A stretch of DNA of 64,000 nt, from the NCBI GenBank assembly GCA_023382975.1, contig JAHDXO010000023.1, positions 62,001 to 126,000 on the forward strand. Direction: 5' to 3'. The stretch comes from Pirellulaceae bacterium. GTDB taxonomy: Bacteria > Planctomycetota > Planctomycetia > Pirellulales > Pirellulaceae. The notes beneath the pieces were generated by a model. The model searched no databases and had not been told where the DNA came from. It was given only the letters and a program-made list of their open reading frames with translations. Both the position numbers and the translations under genes were made by a program. Below are positions 23,933-31,585 of the stretch, piece after piece; within the stretch, counting starts at the first letter, position 1; each line of letters starts with the position of its first letter.

Positions 23933-24553
23933 TAGCCCGGCGCGCTCGGCGGAAAAGAACGGCGGCGCGGGAGAAGGGGCTCGCTGCAGGGTTTTGCATT
24001 CCTACTGGCCGGTTCCGGCCAGCGATCTCGAGCCTCGAAGGGGGCGGCAAGCAGCAGGGCGCCGAGTCCCAGTCGCATAGGCATCGCGAATCGGGACGGC
24101 CGTCTTTCGCTTCGCTGATGCCTTGCAGTGATCGCGTTCTCGAAGGCTGGCATCGCACAGATGGCAAAGCCGGAGCACCGATGATCAACAGCCTGTTTCG
24201 TGTCGGGAACGAGCCTTGGCCCGGATTATTCACGGGCGCGCGTTGTAGCACAGGCAGCTTGCCTGTGTTCCCCAAATACAGGCTGGCAGCCTGTACCACG
24301 GCCCCGCGGAGCACTTCGTGAACAATCCGAGTTGATGTGGTCGAAGGCCTTCTCCGCGGCTCGGGTTTGGTGCAGCAGGTCGTCGCGGCCGAAACTGTCC
24401 GCGTCCTGGCAGTTGCTGCGTTCGGTACGATACCATTCGGCGAAAAAAGAACAGAATGATCGTCGCTTCCACGTTGAATTCATTCTGCAGTCGATTGAAA
24501 TCTCTGCTTTGGCCCGAAAGCAACGTTCGGTGGCGGATGCTTGCGCCGCTGGG
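23933..24553. other. Gene-poor region after the cassette array, with MITE-like element
   Basis: About 620 bases. Open frames exist on both strands, but none has a ribosome-binding site, family resemblance or consistent codon use. The stretch 23935-24215 could be a decayed third cassette, although no R'' box complementary to GTTCAAG was found. The MITE-like copy occupies 24218-24332. The remaining bases up to the ABC transporter stop codon show nothing recognisable. Confidence 0.5.
24218..24332. repeat. MITE-like palindromic element, copy 2 (inverted relative to copy 1)
   Basis: Bases 24239-24322 are the exact reverse complement of 7193-7276 (84 of 84). The outer ends are CCCGGATTATTCAC at 24220 and, on the other strand, CTCGGATTGTTCAC ending at 24332, so this copy has slightly divergent termini. 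Both internal hairpins (cores CAGGCTGG and CAGGCAGC) are retained. Confidence 0.85.
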
Positions 24554-25282
24554 TTAGGCCGATGGTCCTTGCGCGTCCGGAACGTCTTTCGTCGTACCGC
24601 CGGTGATGGTTCCGTCCTCCATCTCGTAGGTCGTGTCGAAGACATCCAGCGTGCGGTGGTCGTGGGTGACCACAATCACGCCGGCGCCGTGCTGATGAGC
24701 GACGCGTTGGAACAGTTCCATCACCTGCCGCCCGCGGTGGCTGTCCAGGGCGGCGGTCGGTTCGTCGGCCAGGATGACGCTGGGTTCGTTGGCCAGGGCG
24801 CGCGCCACGGCCACTCGCTGCTGCTGGCCGCCCGAGAGCATCGTCGGCATGTGGTCGAAGCGGTCCCCTACGCCTAGTTCGCCCAGGAGTTCCCGCGCTC
24901 GACGCCGCGACTGCCGCGGTGTCGATCCGTTCAGTTCCAAGGCCACCTGTACGTTCTCTCCGGCCGACAGGAAAGGGATCAGATTCGACTTCTGGAACAC
25001 GAAGCCGATATGTTTCCGGCGGAAGGTTCTCAAATTGACCAACGACTCGGGGCCGTCGAAGACCTGGTATTCGCCGATGAAGATCTGGCCCGCCGTGGGC
25101 GGATTGATGAGTCCGACGGCGGTCAGGAACGTCGACTTGCCCGCGCCGCTCGGACCCAGCAACGCGATCAATTCCCCCCGGCGCACCGACATGGTCACGT
25201 CGCGCATCGCGACCACCTCGGTGTTCCCGCTGCCGTAGACTTTCGTCAATCCTCGGGTTTCGATGGCCGGTCGGCTGCTCAT
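24554..25282 (-). CDS. ABC transporter ATP-binding protein (MacB/DevA type)
   Basis: This 242-residue ATPase has all nucleotide-binding motifs: Walker [10 protein letters not shown] near residue 44, Q-loop [18 protein letters not shown], signature [16 protein letters not shown] near residue 145 and Walker [13 protein letters not shown], with the switch His in VVTHDHR. The sequence around the Q-loop and the [22 protein letters not shown] segment is that of the MacB/LolD/DevA branch, which drives extrusion or mechanotransmission through FtsX-like permeases. It lies 4 bases after the permease stop, in the order adaptor, permease, ATPase on the minus strand, so it is the last gene of a three-gene exporter operon. 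Confidence 0.95.
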   Translation of the reverse strand: MSSRPAIETRGLTKVYGSGNTEVVAMRDVTMSVRRGELIALLGPSGAGKSTFLTAVGLINPPTAGQIFIGEYQVFDGPESLVNLRTFRRKHIGFVFQKSNLIPFLSAGENVQVALELNGSTPRQSRRRARELLGELGVGDRFDHMPTMLSGGQQQRVAVARALANEPSVILADEPTAALDSHRGRQVMELFQRVAHQHGAGVIVVTHDHRTLDVFDTTYEMEDGTITGGTTKDVPDAQGPSA

Positions 25283-25286
25283 CGGC

Positions 25287-26501
25287 TTATCCCATCAAGG
25301 CTTCGTTCGGTTCGACTTGCATGGCTTTCCAGATGCCCAACAGACTGGACAGCACCGAGATCGCCAGGACGATCGCTGCCAGTTGCAGCAGATCCTGCTG
25401 GGTCAGCACCACGCGCCGCGGGAAATAGGGAAAGAGCTGCTGGCCCACAAGATACGCAATCGCGTAGCCGAGCCCACCCAAGACCACCGCTTGCTGCAGG
25501 ATCATGCCCAGGATCACTCGGTTCGGCGCGCCGATCAATTTGAGCAACGCGATCGAGTGCAGTTTGTCGAGCGTCAGCGTGTACAGAATCAACGCCATGA
25601 TGATGGCGGCGATCACGGTCAGCAGGGCCCGGAACATGCCCAATTGCCGGCGTGCCTTGTCGACCATCCCCTGCAGCAACAGTTCTTCTTGACCGGCCTT
25701 GGTAAAGACGGTCACGTCTCCCCAGGACGAAATGACACTTGAGACGTGGGCCGGATCTGCCCCGGGACGGATGCGGATCATCACCGCGGTCAACTCGGGC
25801 GCGGTCACCGCCGGCAGCTCTCCCGTCGGCCGCGAGAGCTGCTCGACCAGCGCTGGCTGCTTGAGAAACACCTCGTTGGTCTGGCTGCGCCGCTCACGCG
25901 CCGCGCGTTCCAGACGCACCGCTTCGCCGGCCGTGTCGAACTGGATGGACTGCGCGTCCGGCACCGTGGCAAAGGCCATCCCGTCGCCTCCCGAACTGAC
26001 CATGCCCGTGGTGATTCCGACGACGGTATACGTCTCCTTGCCCAACTTGATCCGCTCGTGAAGGCGCAGCCCCAACGTCTTGTCGGCGATGATCTCGAAG
26101 TGGTTCTGCCGCAGGGGGCGTCCCGCGGTCAACGGCAACCACTCGCCCTTGTCCAGCGGCCAACTCAATCCCAGAACGGACATTCGCATCGGCTTGCCGT
26201 TGTGCTGGCGTTGGATCGTGTGGAACACGAACTCGCGGGCCGATTCGACACCCGGCACGGCCAGAGCTCGGTACACCAGCGTCTTGGGCACCCGCGAGAC
26301 TTCGGCAAACGGACCTCGGGTGTCCCGCTGGACGACCCACAGGTCGGCGCCGATCCGCTCGATCAGCAGCGTGGCATCGTCGATCAGGCCCCGGTAGATG
26401 CCTGCCATGCCCATCACGATCATCAGCAGCATGCCGATCCCGACGACGGTCAAGGCGAACCGGCCCATGTTGTGCTGGATGTCCTTTCGTGCGAGGTTCA
26501 T
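25287..26501 (-). CDS. FtsX/MacB-family ABC transporter permease (DevC-like)
   Basis: This 404-residue permease begins MNLARKDIQHNMGRFALTVV, a cytoplasmic start leading into the first membrane helix (VGIGMLLMIVMGMAGIYRGL). A large periplasmic domain follows (about residues 45-275) and then three C-terminal helices (LLTVIAAIIMALILYTLTL, VILGMILQQAVVLGGLGYAI, LAAIVLAISVLSSLLGIW). This is the FtsX-like topology of MacB/DevC. The ATG overlaps the stop codon of the upstream adaptor by 4 bases (26498-26501), implying translational coupling. Longer upstream frames are rejected because they run inside the adaptor gene. The substrate cannot be inferred; DevBCA exports glycolipids and MacB exports macrolides or peptides. 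Confidence 0.93.
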   Translation of the reverse strand: MNLARKDIQHNMGRFALTVVGIGMLLMIVMGMAGIYRGLIDDATLLIERIGADLWVVQRDTRGPFAEVSRVPKTLVYRALAVPGVESAREFVFHTIQRQHNGKPMRMSVLGLSWPLDKGEWLPLTAGRPLRQNHFEIIADKTLGLRLHERIKLGKETYTVVGITTGMVSSGGDGMAFATVPDAQSIQFDTAGEAVRLERAARERRSQTNEVFLKQPALVEQLSRPTGELPAVTAPELTAVMIRIRPGADPAHVSSVISSWGDVTVFTKAGQEELLLQGMVDKARRQLGMFRALLTVIAAIIMALILYTLTLDKLHSIALLKLIGAPNRVILGMILQQAVVLGGLGYAIAYLVGQQLFPYFPRRVVLTQQDLLQLAAIVLAISVLSSLLGIWKAMQVEPNEALMG

Positions 26502-27667
26502 GGTGCAAAGACCCTCCGGCCTTCCAACGCAGGACTCTTGCCGCCCATCGCCATCACGACGACATCCCCCGTTGCCAACCCGTCGGCGACTTCCGCCTTC
26601 TCCCTCGACTGCAACCCCAGCGTGACGGGGCGCCACCGAGCATGATGGTCCACTTTGCAGAACACGCCGGGCACCCCATCGCGCCAGTGGACGAAACTGG
26701 TCGGCAGCAGCGTGACGGGGCTCTTGCGTTCGCTTTCGATGTACACCTCGGCCCGCTGGCCAACGGCCCAATTCTCGGGCAGATCCAGCACTCGGACATC
26801 GACCACGAATTCGCGAGTTTCCCGATCGGCCTCGCGTCCCAGCCGAGCCACCTCGGCTTGGTAACTGCGGTCCGGTTCGGACCGGAACACCACGCGCGCC
26901 GGTTGCCCGACTCGCAGCCGCGCCATCTCCGTCTCGTCGACCCAAGCGGAAATCCAGAGCTCCTCCAACGAGACGAGCGTCAACGCGGGACTGCCTGGAA
27001 CAACGACGTCCCCGGGATCGCGAAACCGTCTGACAATCAAACCATCGAAAGGGGCCTTCACTTGCGTATCGGCCAGGACGGCAAGACGATAGTCCAGGTT
27101 CTTCTCCGCAGCGATCAATTGTTTGCGGCCCTCCAGCAGTGCCGCCTCGCCGCGCGCCACGCCGGCCTGGGCGACACTCAACGTCTCCGTTGCCTTGTCC
27201 AAATCTTCGGCCGTGGCCGCGCTGCGCAGCACCAGCTTCTGAATGCGCTCGTGGTTGTTCTGCGCCTGTTCCAGGATGGCCGCCGCCTGCGCCCGGTCGG
27301 CCTGAAGTCGTTCCAACGCAGCCTCGGCGGAGGCGATGTTGGCCCGCGCGATCTCGGCCTGCTGCTCCAATTCGGCGTCGTCCAGCGTGAAGAGCAACTG
27401 TCCCGCTTGGACACGATCGCCTTGATCCGCGGCGAGTTGCTCGATGCGGCCTGCGATCTTGGGACTGACCGTCGATTTGACTCGCGCCTCCAGGGTGCCG
27501 GTGCCCATCACTTCGGCCACCAGTTCTCCCGCCTCGATTCGGTGCTCACGAACCGGCACGGGGGAGAACTTCAGCCAGAAAACGAGGCCGCCCGCCACGG
27601 CGGCAACCGCCAACAGTTTCGCTGTTCGCCACGACCATCGTCTCAGTCTTGGCACGAGACCGCTCAT
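26498..27667 (-). CDS. HlyD/MacA-type periplasmic adaptor protein
   Basis: This 389-residue membrane-fusion protein has an N-terminal membrane anchor (TAKLLAVAAVAGGLVFWL). The lipoyl half-domain TLEARVKSTVSPKIAGRIEQ is followed by a long helical hairpin with heptad character at about residues 95-185 (IARANIASAEAALERLQADR onward). The second lipoyl half is VKAPFDGLIVRRFRDPGDVV, and beta-barrel and membrane-proximal regions end the protein. Adaptors of this type link an inner-membrane ABC permease to an outer-membrane channel. No TolC-like gene is present nearby. It is first in the three-gene operon and overlaps the permease gene by 4 bases. Confidence 0.93.
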   Translation of the reverse strand: MSGLVPRLRRWSWRTAKLLAVAAVAGGLVFWLKFSPVPVREHRIEAGELVAEVMGTGTLEARVKSTVSPKIAGRIEQLAADQGDRVQAGQLLFTLDDAELEQQAEIARANIASAEAALERLQADRAQAAAILEQAQNNHERIQKLVLRSAATAEDLDKATETLSVAQAGVARGEAALLEGRKQLIAAEKNLDYRLAVLADTQVKAPFDGLIVRRFRDPGDVVVPGSPALTLVSLEELWISAWVDETEMARLRVGQPARVVFRSEPDRSYQAEVARLGREADRETREFVVDVRVLDLPENWAVGQRAEVYIESERKSPVTLLPTSFVHWRDGVPGVFCKVDHHARWRPVTLGLQSREKAEVADGLATGDVVVMAMGGKSPALEGRRVFAP

Positions 27668-27986
27668 GAAACTCTCTCCTTTGAAGATACTCTGGCGCGC
27701 AATGCTGCGAGCTGTCTTGGCCTCGAAAGAATTAGGACAGACACCGTCGCGACCTGCAATTTCTGGTGGGTTTCAAGGGCAGAGGAAACGCCGGCGGCCT
27801 CGGGCCGAGGTGTTGCGCAGGCATGGATTGTAGCCGCTCCATTCGACTTGACCAATTGGACGCACGGAACCCATTTCGGTATCACCGTTGATGAATTCGT
27901 CGTTCAGTCGGCGGCATTGAATCGGCAAGGATTTCCGTCGCTGGAAAAATCTTGGAATTTCTCGCGAACACCTGATTCCCATTTCG
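27668..27986. other. Intergenic region between divergent exporter operon and DUF1559 gene
   Basis: About 320 bases with no supported gene. It must contain the exporter promoter on the minus strand. The segment contains a short CGGCGGCCTCGGGCCGAG GC-rich inverted stretch near 27792 but no recognisable operator. Confidence 0.4.
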
Positions 27987-28008
27987 CGTACTTGTGTACA
28001 ATCGGGTC
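27987..28008 (+). promoter_or_regulatory. Shared upstream element 1, probable promoter of the DUF1559 gene
   Basis: A 22-base block centred on CTTGTGTACAATCGGG is repeated exactly at 29522-29543 upstream of the cytochrome block. TACAAT (27997-28002) fits a sigma-70 -10 box with TG two bases before it. No good -35 is evident here. The block lies 70 bases before the ATG. Confidence 0.55.
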
Positions 28009-28077
28009 TCTAGATGGATCTTGTAAAGCTCTCGCTTTGCTGTATTTCTACATTTCTTCTGACAAGGAGTTTCTTTG

Positions 28078-29115
28078 ATGGCTTCTACTCTGCTTCATCG
28101 CCGCCGTGGCTTTACCCTGGTCGAGTTGCTGGTCGTGATTGCGATCATTGGCATTTTGGTTGCGTTGTTGCTGCCTGCGATCCAGGCAGCTCGCGAAGCG
28201 GCTCGCCGTTCCCAATGCACCAACAACTTGAAGCAATTGGGTATCGCCTTGCACAACTACCACGACACCTACAAAGCATTTGTTCCCCGAAAGCAGGGCA
28301 CTTCCGTGAATTCAGGCAGGGCGAGCGGCTACATCGGCCTGTTGCCGTTTCTTGAACAGTCGGCCATGTACGAGGCGATCATGGCTGGCGATGCAACGCA
28401 ACCACCCGGAGGTCCTTCGGCCTGGTCCGGTTGGGCTCCTTGGAATCAGGCACCCAAGGCAATCATGTGTCCGTCTGACGTTTTCCGCGGAGGAAATCTC
28501 GCCGTCTCCGCAAACTACATGTTCAACATGGGCGATACCGTGACCAACAACCGCGATGCAACGGCCAACCGCGGTATTTTCGCTTCGCGCGAAGGTGTGG
28601 CGATGAGCGACATTCTGGACGGAACCAGCAACACGATCATGATGAGCGAACACAATCGGGCGCAATTCGACATCGGTGCTCAGACTCCGGCGCGTATTCG
28701 AGACGGAATCGCCACCGGATTTTCCAACCTGGCGACCAATCCGGGGCAATGCATAGCAACTGGTGCCGGACTGTTCTACGCGGATCCCTCGATCGTCAAG
28801 GGCCGAACCGGGTGGCGTTGGACAGACGGTCAAGCCGAAAAACTCGGATTCACTACCATCTTGGGACCGAATTCGCCATCATGCATCGATGGTACGAATG
28901 CGAACGGGGATGGCCAGAACACAATCATGTCTCCCAGCAGCAACCATCCAGGCGGCGTAATGGCCGTGTTCGCTGATGGCTCGACCAAGTTCATCACGGA
29001 CAACATCGACACTGGCAACACCGCGGCCGCCACCGTGACCTCCGGCCGCAGTCCCTACGGGGTTTGGGGTGCGTTGGGATCGAAGGATGGCGGCGAACCG
29101 CTATCCCAATTCTAG
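28078..29115 (+). CDS. DUF1559 prepilin-type protein
   Basis: This 345-residue protein starts at ATG 28078 with AAGGAG upstream. After a short basic leader (HRRRG) comes the type IV pilin-like N-terminal segment [20 protein letters not shown] with the prepilin peptidase site after Gly and Glu at position +5. The hallmark [20 protein letters not shown] of DUF1559 (SBP_bac_10-like pseudopilin) follows, and the C-terminal [18 protein letters not shown] is the 'H-X9-DG' motif. This family is expanded to dozens of copies in planctomycetes, and members are thought to be exported surface or periplasmic pseudopilins; the exact role is not established. It is followed by a truncated lipoprotein frame, the usual partner position. 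Confidence 0.95.
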   Translation: MASTLLHRRRGFTLVELLVVIAIIGILVALLLPAIQAAREAARRSQCTNNLKQLGIALHNYHDTYKAFVPRKQGTSVNSGRASGYIGLLPFLEQSAMYEAIMAGDATQPPGGPSAWSGWAPWNQAPKAIMCPSDVFRGGNLAVSANYMFNMGDTVTNNRDATANRGIFASREGVAMSDILDGTSNTIMMSEHNRAQFDIGAQTPARIRDGIATGFSNLATNPGQCIATGAGLFYADPSIVKGRTGWRWTDGQAEKLGFTTILGPNSPSCIDGTNANGDGQNTIMSPSSNHPGGVMAVFADGSTKFITDNIDTGNTAAATVTSGRSPYGVWGALGSKDGGEPLSQF

Positions 29116-29143
29116 GTCTTCGAGCCGGACCGGAGCGTTCACC

Positions 29144-29332
29144 ATGGTTTGCTCTCTGGATCGGCGTTTCGGTTGGAGCTGGATGTTGATCGCGCTGGCA
29201 GCGACTGTGGGCTGTTGCGGGGGAAAAATCCGGCAGTTGTTGCCCTTGCAGTTTGCCGACTCGGAGAAGTCCGGGCTGACCGCGTCGGTGAAAGACGGCC
29301 AAAATCAGATTCTCCTGGCCCTGGACGAGTAG
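29144..29332 (+). pseudogene. Truncated lipoprotein downstream of DUF1559 gene
   Basis: Sixty-two codons from ATG encode a hydrophobic signal (WMLIALAATVGCCGGKI) with a lipobox Cys, then about 35 residues ending at a stop. DUF1559 genes are commonly followed by a 130-150 residue lipoprotein with a carboxypeptidase-regulatory-like fold, so this looks like a shortened remnant. The sequence after the stop (AARKVEVSANTPLAGE in frame) still reads like protein for some codons, which supports an internal stop mutation. It could also be a genuine short lipoprotein. Confidence 0.45.
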
Positions 29333-29507
29333 CCAGCGGCGCGCAAAGTCGAGGTGTCCGCCAACACGCCGCTTGCCGGCGAGTTGGCGGGCGAATCGCG
29401 GGTTTTGGCCGGTCGCAAGTCGCATCGCGATGCCCGTCCAAATATGCGAGTGTCGAGACGCCGTTGGACGGAATATCGCGATCTCAATCGCCAACTTTCC
29501 AATCCAA
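29333..29507. other. Region between lipoprotein remnant and next promoter
   Basis: About 175 bases that may be the decayed 3' half of the lipoprotein gene. Together with the promoter block and leader, the gap between genes is about 400 bases. No other feature is recognised. Confidence 0.4.
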
Positions 29508-29543
29508 TTGGACACCCGTTTCGTACTTGTGTACAATCGGGTC
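29508..29543 (+). promoter_or_regulatory. Shared upstream element 2, probable promoter of the cytochrome block
   Basis: TTGGAC (29508-29513) and TACAAT (29532-29537) are separated by 18 bases, a reasonable sigma-70 promoter. Bases 29522-29543 are identical to 27987-28008. A short frame 29621-29737 (starting MILSGQHSSV, 38 codons) lies between this site and the first gene and overlaps its ATG by 4 bases; it may be a leader peptide. Confidence 0.55.
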
Positions 29544-29733
29544 GTCATTGCTCATTTGTCGCGTTTCCTGCGACGGAGTTTTCGCTGTCGTCAGTCCACA
29601 AGGGTGTTGAAGTGCCTTCGATGATTCTCAGCGGGCAGCACTCGTCCGTCTCGGTCGAGCGATCTGCCGCCAATTCCATCTTCGACCTGCCAGTCGCTCC
29701 CCAACGCAACTCGATTCTCGTTCGGAAGATGCG

Positions 29734-31566
29734 ATGAATCGTATCGCTCTGTTGATCGTTCTAGCCGTGTCGCCCGTATGGGCCGCGGCGCCGTTGAGCC
29801 GTGTCGATTCTCCGCTGCGTGTGGATTTCCCTTTGCTGGTAACGCAGTTGCCTGTGCCGACGGGCAATGCGCGATCCATTCCAGGCGACGGAGCGCGGAT
29901 CATACTGGTCGCTCCCGACGGCAGCAGCCGCGTGTTGACCGAGGGGTTCCACAGTGCCGCCGATCCGGACGTGGGTTTCGACGGAACGAAATTCCTGTTC
30001 GCAGGCAAGCGATCGGCGACGGACACTTGGAACATTTTCGAGATGTCGATGGGCGATGGCCAAGTACGACAGGTCACGTGCGATGAGGGCAATTGCCGCA
30101 GTCCAGTCTACCAATCGACTCTGTACACGCTCGATTCGCCCGAGCCTTGGTACCAAGTGTCGTTCGTGAGCGATGCTGCCCAAACACGCAACGACGACGG
30201 CAGCGGACCTGCGGTGCATTTGTACTCGTGCAAGCTGGACGGATCAGTCGTGCGGCGATTGACCTACAACATCTCCAGCGACTTCGATCCCGTCCTGATG
30301 GCCGACGGGCGTCTACTATTTTCGAGCTGGCAGCGCAGCACCTTGGCCCGCGGCCCGCGGGGGCGAATCCGCTTGTTCGGCGTCAATCTGGACGGGACCG
30401 ATTACGCCTTGTTCGCCGATCCCGCGGGGCCGGCGATCCATCGCATGCCATGCATCACGCGGTCGGGCTTGTTGGTATTCATCGCGGCCGATCAAATCCT
30501 CTGGGACGGGGCGGGGTCATTGGCAAGTGTCAGCTACCGGCGCCCGCTGCGTTCGTTTCGCATGTTGAGCGAACCGGGGGATGGTCTGTTTCACAGCCCT
30601 TCACCGTTGCCGGACGGCGCAGTCGTGGTTGCCCGGCGTCCGGCCGATGGCACAGAGACTCATGCGGTGGGCCGCTTCGACCCAGCCACCGGCCAGTGGC
30701 AAGCCGTATTCGACGATCCGAATTGGCATGACATTCAGCCGCGCAGCGTCTGCCGTCGCGAACCGGCTGACGGTCGTTCGAGCGTCGTGAACGAGGAAAA
30801 GCCGAACGGCAAGCTGTATTGTCTGAACGTCTACGAATCCGACTTCGCAGGTTCCGATTGGCTGCCGCCAAGCAGTGTGAAGCGAGTGCGGGTGATGGAA
30901 GGGATTCCGGCGGCGTTCGAAACGGCGGACGGGGCCAGTCCCAAGGCATCTGCCGAAAACAAGCGGCCGTTGGTGCCGCGGCGGATCTTGGGCGAGGCCG
31001 ACGTGTCGGAGGACGGGTCGTTCCACGTCGAGGTGCCGGCCAATACGCCGCTGGAATTGCAGACGCTGGACGCCGACGGCATGGCGTTGCGCACTTGCGG
31101 TTGGATCTGGGTCAAGAACCACGAAAACCGCGGTTGCATCGGCTGTCACGAAGACGGTGAACTGTCGCCGGACAATCGCTTTGCCGATGCGCTGTCACTG
31201 GCGGCAGTGCCGCTTGCACCGCCCGAGTCCCAACGGCGGACCGTGGACTTCCGGCGCGATTTGGGTCCGATCATTCAAACCAAGTGCGTGCCGTGCCACG
31301 GGGAAATCGCTGGAGCAGTCGGACAAGCGGAACCCCGTCTGGACGGGAATCTTCAGGTGCTGGCCCGGTACGTTCAACCCGGTCAGGCGCGCACCAGCCC
31401 CTTGATCTGGCACATCTTCGGTCGCAACACTTCACGCCCCTGGGACGGGGCGGCGACCGAGAAGCCGTTCAAGCCGATTCCCTCCGGATCATGCGAACCG
31501 TTGTCGAGCCAGCAGCGGCGGATGTTTGTCGAGTGGATCGATCTGGGTGCGTCAGGACTGGAATAG
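29734..31566 (+). CDS. Exported HzsA-like beta-propeller c-type cytochrome
   Basis: This 610-residue protein has a signal peptide ending VWAAAP. Residues about 25-330 are TolB/propeller-like repeats (ADPDVGFDGTKFLFAGKR, SSDFDPVLMADGRLLFSSWQ, HRMPCITRSGLLVF). Next comes a beta-rich middle domain with VSEDGSFHVEVPANTPLELQ and GWIWVKNHENRGCIGCHEDG (haem motif, residues 468-472). The C-terminal cytochrome c domain has CVPCH at 518-522. This order of propeller, HZS-alpha middle domain and haem c is that of proteins related to the hydrazine synthase alpha subunit. No anammox genes are present, so it is a paralogue of unknown substrate. It is the first gene of a same-strand block extending to 38935. 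Confidence 0.82.
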   Translation: MNRIALLIVLAVSPVWAAAPLSRVDSPLRVDFPLLVTQLPVPTGNARSIPGDGARIILVAPDGSSRVLTEGFHSAADPDVGFDGTKFLFAGKRSATDTWNIFEMSMGDGQVRQVTCDEGNCRSPVYQSTLYTLDSPEPWYQVSFVSDAAQTRNDDGSGPAVHLYSCKLDGSVVRRLTYNISSDFDPVLMADGRLLFSSWQRSTLARGPRGRIRLFGVNLDGTDYALFADPAGPAIHRMPCITRSGLLVFIAADQILWDGAGSLASVSYRRPLRSFRMLSEPGDGLFHSPSPLPDGAVVVARRPADGTETHAVGRFDPATGQWQAVFDDPNWHDIQPRSVCRREPADGRSSVVNEEKPNGKLYCLNVYESDFAGSDWLPPSSVKRVRVMEGIPAAFETADGASPKASAENKRPLVPRRILGEADVSEDGSFHVEVPANTPLELQTLDADGMALRTCGWIWVKNHENRGCIGCHEDGELSPDNRFADALSLAAVPLAPPESQRRTVDFRRDLGPIIQTKCVPCHGEIAGAVGQAEPRLDGNLQVLARYVQPGQARTSPLIWHIFGRNTSRPWDGAATEKPFKPIPSGSCEPLSSQQRRMFVEWIDLGASGLE

Positions 31567-31585
31567 GGAGTCGTCAGAGGGAAAG

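Noticed and set aside
23890-24321. Frames on both strands after the second cassette (for example plus 23890-24321 and minus 23917-24153)
   Set aside because: They overlap the attC-like palindrome or the MITE-like element, lack ribosome-binding sites, and resemble no family.
24554-27667. Antibiotic efflux operon MacAB-TolC
   Set aside because: Adaptor, permease and ATPase are separate genes of general MacB/DevBCA type and no TolC gene is present; substrate cannot be assigned.
29621-29737. 38-codon leader frame overlapping the start of the HzsA-like gene
   Set aside because: The 4-base overlap is suggestive, but there is no ribosome-binding site and no conserved sequence; noted only within the promoter entry.
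29734-31566. Anammox hydrazine synthase alpha subunit
   Set aside because: The architecture is similar, but no HzsB/HzsC, hydrazine dehydrogenase or other anammox genes are present; this is a family paralogue.
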